64,000 nt of DNA from Cloeon dipterum. Its lineage: Eukaryota > Arthropoda > Insecta > Ephemeroptera > Baetidae. The stretch is taken from the NCBI RefSeq assembly GCF_949628265.1, contig NC_088787.1:28200501-28264500 (forward strand), in the 5' to 3' direction. This document shows, in pieces, positions 18,460 through 27,265 of the stretch (positions are counted from its first letter, which is position 1; every line of letters starts with the position of its first letter). The notes under the pieces were generated by a model. The model had not been told where the DNA came from. It made no database searches and saw only the letters and a program-made list of their open reading frames with translations. A program made the position numbers and the translations under genes.

Positions 18460-18494
18460 CCTGACACCCTGCGGTGCAGACTGCGGACGGACAT
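18460..18494 (-). CDS. Partial gene: first coding exon (12 residues) of an unidentified minus-strand gene
   Basis: On the minus strand, a strong Kozak context (GCCACCATGTCC) gives an ATG at 18494. The frame reads MSVRSLHRRVS and then runs into a near-perfect splice donor (CAGG then GTGAGTCC) after 18460, leaving phase 2. The exon lies at the downstream edge of a CpG-rich block that would hold the promoter and 5' UTR. I could not find the next exon between 1 and 18.4 kb, so the gene may continue past the left edge with an intron over 18 kb. No family can be named from 12 residues. Confidence 0.45.
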
Positions 18495-18970
18495 GGTGGC
18501 TGCTCTTGGTCGCAGGGCGTCCAGCTTGGAAACTCGTTATCCCTTGCGGGACTTCCTGGCGGGGACAACGTGGGCCTCCAGGCGGCCCATAACGTCGTTA
18601 TTGCTGTGGTGCCAAAGTCGGCGGGCTGGAAATCGGTGCGTCCCACAGGCGCGCCCGCAGTTATTGCAGCCTGCTCACTAGCTCCGTGTTTTCTGCGGCG
18701 ACACTCGACTCAGCAGCCGACTCAGCGACTTGACTCTCGCGCCACCAACGCGCCCCGGCACCAACCAATCGATCCACCCCCGCGCGCCCTTTCGCACGCT
18801 CGACGCCTGCCCGACACACCCTGACTTCAGGGCGGCCCGCCCGCCCGCCCGCGCCGCGCCGCGATGCGCAGTGCCCACCGCCTGCAGCACGCGTGTCAGC
18901 CGTGCGCTGACTGTTGCATACCTTGTCGGGGTCACGCGGCGGGCACGCGATGGTCGCATGTTATTTCCCG
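18465..18970 (-). promoter_or_regulatory. CpG-rich promoter/5' UTR block
   Basis: About 500 bp very rich in G+C and in CpG, in clear contrast to the AT-rich DNA on both sides. It contains a GCCC-type run near 18835-18865. A smaller CpG-rich patch lies at 18195-18295. It sits directly upstream of the candidate first exon ending at 18460 on the minus strand. I take it as the promoter and leader of that gene. Several overlapping ORFs here are by-products of the base composition. Confidence 0.5.
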
Positions 18971-20629
18971 GGCCGATGAATCTATATAGTCAGTCAGAGT
19001 TAAAAATTTTTCATCATACCCATCATAAATTTAACCTGCTTAATGGCATTAACCTAAATTTTATTTTAAAACAATCAAAATTATTTTGTCACAAATATTT
19101 ATCATTATAAATAAAGGTAATGGAATTCAGGTCAAGGGGCTCAATCCAAAAGTAAAACAATTAAGAAAATAGGGAAATTAAAAATACACGGGTTGAATTG
19201 TTATAATTTTTGGCCTATTAGAGATAAGTTAAGTTGCTTCTTTTGATGTTTACAGGGACAACAAACACAACTATGGAGATAGCCATAAAATGTACAGCTA
19301 ATAAGAGGAAAAAAATAAAAATTTGAGCCAAGTTTTACCCATTCGTCCTGGTCCCGGTAAAATTGCGCAACGTTCAACAAACACCCAAATTTTCATTGTC
19401 AAATTGATTGTTGACCTTTTGTTGCAAAAAGGAAATTCGCGTTTGGTTGTTGAATGTTGCGCAATTTTACCGGGACCAGGACGCAGTAATTTAGGAGCCT
19501 TTATTTTTTCAAATTTACGATCTTAAAATACAGTGCACGCAGAAATAATTATCCCGCAATTATCCGGTGGTGTGTTCTCCTCCAATTAAAATCCAAATTC
19601 ACATCTGCAGTAATATTTTTGTTAAAGTTTAACATTATGATATGCCACCCGCAGCAGCGTAAAGTACTGGTCGATTATTGTTTTGAACACGGTGCGATTT
19701 ATACGTGCAGTATTGTGCAGTGGATCTCCACTTCATCGGAGCTGGTTATGCAACATGCGCGGCGTGGGTGATGAGCGTGATGCCGACATTAACGTTTTAA
19801 TACTCGCTTCAATGATAAATTCTGTCGACTTTTCTGCAATCAGCAATAGTATGATCAACACAAAAAATCCAACTTAAGATCCATTAGAGGTTATTAATTA
19901 TTTTTAACTTCCACGATTTCTTTCAGTAAAATCACCGTTTTTGGATTTGAGCGGTGTAGTTTTATTAGTTTAATTTATTTTGTCAAAATGAAATGACACG
20001 TGAAAAAATTGCATAACTTATTGAAAATTTCGAAACCCAAAGTTTTGTCAAATGCTGGTCAAATGAAAAAACATTCATAGTTTGAATAATATGATATATT
20101 TTAAATTTTTATTACGAAATGCAGCAACAGATCTACATGTTTCAGTAGACACATAATTTTTTTTTTGAAAATAACGTCAAACAATAAACAATAAATATTG
20201 AATTACTACAATAATCCTAAAACACACTTATCACTCATTTCTTATACCACAATTTTCTCAATCATTTGCGTGGAACATATCAAGATTAAGATTTCTCTAC
20301 TTCCCAGATGCTTGATGTTCGTATATTGTGTTCTCCTTGAAATGCAAGATCAAATCAAGTTAGTTGACTCCAAAAAATAGAATTGGACAGACTGTTACAA
20401 AAGTTTTAGACATAGTCTCTGACTAGAAGAGTTTTTTGTGTCCAAGCTCTTTGATATTAGATATAACTTCCTCTACGAAGTTTTTGAAGCTGAGTAAAGC
20501 ATTCGTCGATTGGCTTTTTAATTTCTATGGCTGTTATAATTTTTTCGTTTCAATTTGTGTTCATATGTGTGCGTGGATTAATAAGTGGAGATCTGAACTG
20601 CCCATGAAATGCACAAATAGGGGTCATTT
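18971..20629. other. Intergenic AT-rich DNA with one foldback element
   Basis: Lies between the CpG block and the 3' end of the minus-strand 177-residue gene. It holds the 140-bp foldback at 19344. A minus-strand ATTAAA variant near 20515 could be that gene's polyadenylation signal. Nothing else is recognised. Confidence 0.5.
19344..19483. mobile_element. Foldback/MITE-like element with 37-bp terminal inverted repeats
   Basis: The left arm 19344-19380 (CGTCCTGGTCCCGGTAAAAT...) and right arm 19447-19483 are inverted copies with one mismatch in 37. They enclose 66 bp. The whole is 140 bp with no coding capacity, the form of a miniature inverted-repeat element. I could not identify a clear target-site duplication at the edges. 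The near-perfect arms suggest a young insertion or selection for the hairpin. Confidence 0.75.
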
Positions 20630-22094
20630 TTACAGGATGTGGCACTTCCAGTCGATGGCGGGAATAGGGGCGCAGCACCAGCTGCTCTTAATCTGCTTCG
20701 GCGGCTCCAGGTTCAAATCCTCGTCCTCTTCTGGAGACATTTCCATCTCTTCAATGCTGAACGTGTCAGTCAGTTCTTGCCGCGTGGCCGATTTGTCCTT
20801 TGTGGATGGAAAAAAATTCACAGGCAGGTCTTCGTCACTGCAGCAAATCAATTTCACTATTAGTTTCCATTTCTCATTGTCAGCATAATATATTATGCGA
20901 CATTACGGCATTAATTTATTATATATGGGATACGAGTCAATGGATAAAAAGAGAACCATTTGACACGATTTTTCTTTTAAGAGCTGATCAGAGAACGATT
21001 CAATGGCTATTTATTTTTAAATAAGATGGGTTTTTCATAGATTTAGAAAAATATATATTATATACTAATTATATATTAATATATTTAATAATATATTGAA
21101 TACATATTATTATTTATTAAGGTTTTTGGAAAAATCCTTTACTCAAACATGCCCTAAAAAGGATTAACACAGAAGATGATGAAAAATGTAGCTAGTCACT
21201 TCATAGGAAGAGACGAATGCCCTCTAGCCAATAAAGCATTCAAGCTTACGCCAATGATTTGCGTGGAACGCAAAACAGAGTCGTTTTACTAAAAGAGAAT
21301 TATGCCTTGGTATACAAAGCAAATTATTTTAACTGAAATTTCATGGATTTTCGTGCTTCTTTTTCCTCCTGAAATTTTACTATACTAAATTAATTAATGA
21401 ATTTGTTCCATATTCTAAGAGATATTTCGATTTTAGTTGTTGTCAGCATTGATGAAAATACATATATTATTATACACCTTACTGGTAATTTTTTTAAATA
21501 CCTGTCGTCAGATCCCCATTCAACAAGGGGTTGCTGCTCTTTACTTTCTCTGGCGGAAATAATTTTTGTGCTTGGAATTGGTAGTCTCTGTATTGGAATC
21601 AAACTGGGCCCTTTTTTGTACTCCTGGGCCTTGTGGCTCTTCCGCGCTTGTTCTATCCTCTTTTCTAAAATGACAGAAACATGTTTCTAATATTAAATAT
21701 AATGTTATTATCAGTTTTGGCTTTGAATGAACGAAAGTTTCATGAAATAAATTTAAGCAAAATGAAAATCCTGATATAATTTCTTGAATTTTCCATATAA
21801 CTTTCATTTTTATTCTCTAAGCATGATTAAAATACCTAGTTTCCTCCTCAATTCTCTAGCTGTAGCCTTCCTCGGAGTGATCTGTCCTCCACTGCTGGCA
21901 GGTGAAGTGTCACTGTCCGTCAACTGGAGGTAATTAAAATGAGATTAACTGCTCTTAGCACTTGCCATACTCCTCAGTGAGAGGAGCGCACAAAACACAC
22001 TTAGATATACAATATTAACCTTAACAAAGGAATTGTCTGCCAGAAATTTGGTCGTTGGCTGCTTTGGATCACTGTCTATCCCGCTGTCTTCCAT
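20630..22094 (-). CDS. Unrecognised acidic protein with DSGxxS motif, 4 coding exons, 177 residues
   Basis: I do not recognise this family. Coding exons on the minus strand are 22094-22020, 21923-21836, 21664-21502 and 20837-20630. All introns are GT-AG, phase is kept, and the total is 534 nt including the stop. The ATG exon starts at 22110 after an acceptor, so a leader exon lies upstream. The protein starts MEDSGIDSDP: residues 3-8 (DSGIDS) fit the DSGxxS phosphodegron read by the SCF receptor beta-TrCP. Three SP/TP sites follow (T31-S32-P33 region, T41-P, S143-P). A basic, probably helical stretch covers about 44-72 and includes RRKL, which resembles a destruction box. Next come a segment rich in isoleucine and proline (74-92), an acidic patch (GSDDSDEDLP, 105-114), a second acidic patch (139-154) and a C-terminal WCC...WKCHIL tail. 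There is no signal peptide or membrane segment, and it looks largely disordered. It is divergent from PSMD6. Consistent phasing of four exons makes a real gene likely. Confidence 0.75.
21048..21120. repeat. AT-rich low-complexity tract
   Basis: Nearly pure A/T with many ATATAT, TTAATA and TATTAT words, inside the last intron of the minus-strand 177-residue gene. No gene signal. Confidence 0.8.
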
Positions 22095-22110
22095 TTCAGG
22101 ACGGGAGAAT

Positions 22111-22876
22111 CTGAAAAGTCGTAAAATTAAGAGAAAAACAAAACTGCTGTGCTGTGCATGTTGATGTGGCACACAGCACACTCCATTGTATTGATATTTT
22201 AGCTCTGGGGCAGAAAAGGGGCTGGAATGCCATCTGCCGGGGGGAGCATCAAATAAATAAAAGGGGTGCAGGGGGTTAATTGTTGAGTTTTTTTAACTGT
22301 GCAATATTTCATGCTTTCGGGCACATTTAAATTGGATAACACAGCAACTAACTTGCATCATTCATGAAAAGGCGGAAAATTGATTAAGTTATATTATTTG
22401 TGGGACGTGGGATATAATAAATATAATAAACACATTATAAAATGCTGCTACAAATTGAAAAATAGGCCATTATTTAGTGACTGAAACAGTAATAATAAGT
22501 TTTAACTTTTAAAATGTAAAATATCTACCCTTTTAACCTTTTTAACTCTTCAACAAGCAAAGTCCTTTATAAGAATATGATGACTAATTTCGCGCCATGT
22601 GTATCAAAAAATGGGCGTGGATTAGCTAGCCAGAGAGGGCTGTGTATGGTAGGAAAACAAACGAGCTGCGACGGCATCGTGACGGTTCAAAACAGTTCTA
22701 AACTGAAGCACCGCAACCCTATTTACTTACGTTTGTCCAGGTGAGTTACGAATTTACGGAAATTCCTTCTTTTCAGTCACACTTATAATACGCATTATAC
22801 ATAAATCAAAATATTTTTCCTAAACGTGTCATGTCTCATTTTCTTTTTCTTACGAAAGGAAAATCACAACCTCAAG
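22111..22876. promoter_or_regulatory. Divergent promoter region and 5' leaders between the 177-residue gene and PSMD6
   Basis: This interval separates the first coding exons of two oppositely oriented genes. The minus-strand gene has a splice acceptor ending at 22111 just upstream of its ATG exon, so its true 5' end lies further right. The PSMD6 leader exon ends at 22740 and is followed by a 118-bp intron. Both transcription starts therefore fall within a few hundred bases of each other, consistent with a shared bidirectional promoter. I see no clear TATA box. The exact start sites cannot be set from sequence alone. Confidence 0.55.
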
Positions 22877-25800
22877 ATGCCGATCGAGAATATGGAAGAG
22901 CAAGGTTTGGAAAAGAACCCAAATTTGGAGCTGCCTCAGATAAAATTCCTGCTGTCGATGCGTGAATACCAAAACAACAAGGATCTGGCAGCCAAACTGT
23001 TGGAAGCAATCGAGGCCGAGAGTAAACGCAACTCACAAATTACCTAGGTGATTCACCCAGCACTAATGTCCATCTCTTGCAGATATGGCTCCTTTCTACG
23101 AGATTGTCTGCAAGGATCTTGGATGGGCTGTGGACAACAATCTTCTGCAGAAGATGAAGACCAACAATGCTGAAAAGCTCGCGCAGCTGGATGCTGCCAT
23201 CGAAGATGCTGAGCAGAACTTGGGCGAGATGGAGGTCAGAGAATCTAACCTGAGGAAAGCTGAATTTCTCTGCAGAATAGGTGACAAGGTTTGTGTTTTG
23301 ACTCTAAATATTCTTGTTAGTCTAATTTAAAAAATTTCTCCTTGATCTCAGGACTCAGCTTTATCTGCCTTTAGGAAGACTTATGATAAGACAGTGTCTC
23401 TGGGCCATCGGCTGGACATTGTCTTTCACAATATCAGAATTGGCCTCTTTTACATCGACCATGATCTTATCACCAAGAACATTGAGAAGGCTAAAAGGTA
23501 ACATAATACCAGGTTAAAATTGAATATTATCACAATTTAATTTCTGATCACCTGGTAATCGTCCCTGCTGATTATAATATAGCTTTAGGCAAACTTTGCC
23601 ACTTGCTGGTTTAAACTTTTCCAGCATGCGTTATTTGTCATCATGAGATGAATGTCTAGCGTTTCACAAAAGTCCTCGGTGCAAAAGCAAGTAGTGGCCC
23701 TTCAGTGGGCTGAGTCCCTGTGCGGCCTGGTGCGCCCATGTTATCCGTTTGCGGTGTTATTGGAACCCATGTTTAAGCATTCGTGCTAGCACAGTGTGCG
23801 CCCTTCCTGGTCTTCTGTCAGGGATAAAACAAAAACAGCAAAAAAATGTCTGTGGAGTAGAGTGATTTGTCCTCACTTAAACTGGACTGAATCCACCCTG
23901 TGTTTACATAGTGCATTCACTGGGACGGGAATGGCTCAGGACTCCCGGGAATTCCTGGTGACAGGAGCAAAATTTCTTAGAGAAAACCATGGTCGGGACG
24001 GGAACTGGAAAATTTTGTCGGGAGCGGGGAATCCCGGGAACAGTCAAATTTTATATTCACTTTCAATTTTCCTTTAATGATTCAAGATAATTGCGAGGAA
24101 TGTTTTGTTTGTTAGACATTTTTGACGGTTTGGTAACTTTATTTGCAAAGACAAAGGCTGTAATATACATATTTTTAATCATTCGCTTGCTAAAAATGTT
24201 ACAAAATTTTCTTGCACTGACGTGTCGTGTTGTCCGCTCTGGTTTTCGCCATTTCAAAATCGCGAGTTCCTGATCTAGTATAATGCAATTGTTTTATTCT
24301 GTTCTTTTAGTGATCTCACTTACACAAAATAAAATTTTTATCATAACAGTTTATGAGGCCTAACAAAAAAGGCGTTTTTGTGAACAATAATTTTGTGAAT
24401 AACAAATTTAAATTATCAACACGGAATATTGTTTGTTTGTAAATATGCGAGCATAGAATAAATTTAACAACGCACATGGTGTCTACGATTGATTTTTGCA
24501 AAAAAAAAAGAAAACAGGTGGAATAGGGAAATAATTATCGAGAAATGTTGTATAGGTCCACCAGGAAGTTCCGGTAAAAGGAAATATTTTTCGGGACCGG
24601 GACTCGAGATATTTTGCTCCCAAAGAACGCAATAGTCTACAACTGTCCTATTTCATGGGAAACCAAAAGAGTCAACTGCGCTAGTTGATGGATAATATGA
24701 AAAATCATTGGACATCTCTTAATTTGGAAAGTTGCTGAATCATTGCGGATTTCGCAAACAAACTAGTTAAATTCTTGATAAGAAAATGAGTAAAAAAGCA
24801 ATAAGGATAAATAAGGTTGTCTTGTTTTTCACTGGACTTATGTTTCCTATCAAGAATGCAACCAACCTCATGTGAAACCTATTTTAATGAACATAATTAC
24901 TGTCGCATTGCCTCACTTCCAGGTTATAGCTTTTAATTTATTGACCGGCCCATATTTTTCAAGAGGGGCAACCCCTGATAGCAAATAACTCGCGAAAATT
25001 CCGGTCTCCATGGGTTTTTAAAATATGTTTCTGCTAGTTTGCACAAAATGATGAATTATCTCAACAATTTGGCAGTTTGCGGGGATTTAAAAAATTGCTC
25101 TAATTTAGCGTAAAAAGGCATCAATGTTTGTAATAAATTAAAAAATTTTGTTCCAGTTTGATTGAGGAAGGTGGAGACTGGGATCGGCGAAACCGACTTA
25201 AGGTTTACCAAGGCCTGTACAGCATCGCCATCCGCGACTTCAAAGCAGCTGCCACATACTTTCTGGATACAGTCTCAACCTTCACGTCCTATGAGCTGAT
25301 GGACTACACAACCTTCGTCAGGTACACTGTCTACATCGCCATGATTGCTTTGCCTAGAAACGAGCTCCGTGATAAGGTATGTTTGGTCATTGGTGTCTCT
25401 TTCGCTTTGACTGTGGGTTTTAATACTTTCTTACTGAACAGATCATTAAAGGCTCTGAAATTTTGGAGGTGTTGCACTCTCTGCCTGATGTGAAGGATTA
25501 TCTGTTTTCTCTATACAGCTGCCACTATGCTGAGTTCTTCAAGAGCCTGGGTAAATGTTTTTCATATATAAATAGCGTAGAAGATAAGGGAATAAAACTT
25601 CGTTTAAAATAGTTTTCATGTTGTTACATCAAATTCTTACTTTAGTGTCCACTCAGTAGATTCCATCTGCTAATTAATTAATTTGTAGGAGGTAAAATTG
25701 ATTCTACTTACTGAATGGGATATTTTATTTTCCTTTGTAGCATCTGTCAATTGATTCAATACATTCAATAAAATATTTGTGCTTAAAAAGCTCGTAAAGT

Positions 25801-26352
25801 AAAAAATAATATTTTTAATCTTGGCCTGTGTTTTGGCAAAGATTGGATTAAAATAGATGTTGTTATTCTCTAAATTTTAAAAGCAGTGTTATTTCAACAT
25901 ATTTTCGTGGAGTTTTAGAGTCTGTTTATTTTAATTTTCGCTTTCCTGCAGCAATTGTTGAAACTAAGTTAAGAGAAGACTACCTGATTAACCCGCACTA
26001 CAGCTACTACACGCGGGAGATGCGTCTCTTGGCATACAAGCAACTGTTGCAATCCTACCGAAGCCTTACCCTACAGTACATGGCCGACTCTTTTGGCGTT
26101 ACTGTCGACTATATTGACAAGTAATACATCATTCCTTGCGCAACCCAACATGTTTCTAAACATCTTTCCATTGGCAGGGAACTATCCAGGTTCATTGTCG
26201 CTGGTCGATTGCACTGTAAGGTGGACAAGGTTGGAGGAATTGTGGAGACTAACCGCCCTGACAACAAGAACTGGCAGTACCAGGGCACCATCAAGCAAGG
26301 AGATATCCTGCTCAATCGCGTGCAGAAGCTGTCCAGAGTCATTAACATTTAA
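22877..26352 (+). CDS. PSMD6: 26S proteasome non-ATPase regulatory subunit 6 (Rpn7), 7 coding exons
   Basis: PSMD6/Rpn7 is a PCI-domain subunit of the 19S lid of the 26S proteasome. It helps clamp the deubiquitinase module onto the base. Coding exons are 22877-23021, 23083-23288, 23352-23497, 25157-25376, 25442-25550, 25952-26120 and 26178-26352. All introns are GT-AG and phase is kept throughout. They sum to 1170 nt, or 389 residues, the same length as the human protein. Strongly conserved blocks include [53 protein letters not shown] and the C-terminal [15 protein letters not shown]. The N-terminal half is helical repeat and the PCI domain covers roughly residues 190-360. The start [15 protein letters not shown] matches the family N-terminus. 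A non-coding first exon ends at 22740 (donor GTGAGT at 22741), and the next exon begins at 22859, so an upstream in-frame ATG at 22826 lies in the intron. The third intron (1.66 kb) carries repeat debris. No damage is seen. Confidence 0.97.
23655..23785. repeat. Dispersed repeat family, copy C (in PSMD6 intron 3)
   Basis: Contains CCTCGGTGC, GTGCGCCCATGTTATCCG and GCGGTGTTATTGGAACCC. These align with 14540-14640 (CCTCGGTGC, GTTATCCGCTCGGCGGTG, TTATTGGGACCC) and partly with 5765-5785. Likely the 3' part of the same element. Confidence 0.4.
23915..24620. mobile_element. Transposon-like debris in PSMD6 intron 3
   Basis: The left part (23915-24055) is rich in GGGACGGGAA and TCCCGGGAA words unlike the surrounding AT-rich DNA. 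A similar GGGACCGGGAC block lies at about 24590-24605 on the right. GGAGCAAAATTTCT at 23964-23977 recurs inverted, with one mismatch, at 24607-24620. The pattern suggests a decayed DNA transposon of roughly 0.7 kb. No transposase frame is recognised. Confidence 0.4.
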
Positions 26353-26396
26353 ATTTGTAATTCCGTTTTATCGTAATGAATTAATGCAATTAAGTT

Positions 26397-26402
26397 AATA
26401 AA
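26397..26402 (+). terminator. PSMD6 polyadenylation signal
   Basis: AATAAA lies 45 bp after the PSMD6 stop codon, in an AT-rich 3' untranslated stretch. It is the first such hexamer downstream and is placed as expected for a short 3' UTR. Confidence 0.75.
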
Positions 26403-26904
26403 GATAAATAATTTTTCTCACCATGATCAACCTCATTTTCGAATCTACTTGAAGCAATTTTTGGTCTATTCTACAACAAGGTAGCTAAATATTTTTCTTC
26501 ACTGAATAAAGGATGAGTTCCATGATTGCAGATTTATCTTTGGTTCAGTCACATTATTGTTGCCATACTTTAAAATATTCAAATTTGGGCGAATCTTAAC
26601 TAAACTTTTTTAAATTAATCAAGGCGAAAGCTCATCGTTAATTGATAAAAAAAACTAAAAGCAAAATTCCATAAAATTAAATGCTAATAATACTTTCATT
26701 ATCAAGGAAAACAGTCTTAAAGAGTCTTGGGGACATTGTCTGCGATCCATGTAGGCTGTCATAAGTGAATTTCATGGAGAGCACACTACGTATTAGTCAT
26801 CTGGAAGTATGTAGAAGGCGTTTTGGGTTTGGGTCTCGTTAGTCATAAGGAAAAGACCCAGGCGGCAAACTCAAAGGGCAAGCAGCGCTAAAGTGGTGGG
26901 GGGT

Positions 26905-27265
26905 AGCGAGTGAGCCAATCACGTTGCGCGCATTTAGTAGGGACTAGGGGCTTTCAGTGCGGAGCAGTCTTTGCAGCAAACCGCGTCAGCTGGCGTGAGG
27001 CTATCGAGTGAAAGTCGCATTTGTCCGGATCCAGCCCGCTGCGCTTGTCCTCGTCTGTCCGAACTCGTGTCCAGTGCCTTGGCCAAGCTCTGCTATCGTA
27101 CTGTGTCGTGTTCGTTCCAAACCCGCCGACGAAACGTGCTCAATTCCGACAGCGATACTGACGTCATTTTGGAAAACAGCACATTGCCTCTTGCGTTGAT
27201 CGAGAGGAATTTTTGGCTCTCATTGTCAGTGTTTTTTCGGTAGTCCGAGTGTCCGTGTCGGGACA
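26905..27265 (+). promoter_or_regulatory. CDC34 core promoter and 5' UTR
   Basis: An arthropod-style initiator TCAGT lies at 26954-26958. About 40 bp upstream is a CCAAT box in the context GAGCCAATCACG, followed by an NRF1-like GTTGCGCGCAT. The GC-rich stretch from there to the CDC34 ATG at 27266 would be a 5' UTR of about 310 nt. The placement relative to the ATG supports a housekeeping-type promoter. The start site itself is inferred. Confidence 0.5.

Noticed and set aside
20700..20725. A tRNA B-box-like sequence (GGTTCAAATCC) on the plus strand
   Set aside because: It lies within the last coding exon of the minus-strand gene, and no matching A box or cloverleaf surrounds it.
22826..22876. 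Upstream in-frame ATG for PSMD6
   Set aside because: It lies in the leader intron, before the acceptor at 22858, and does not match the conserved N-terminus.
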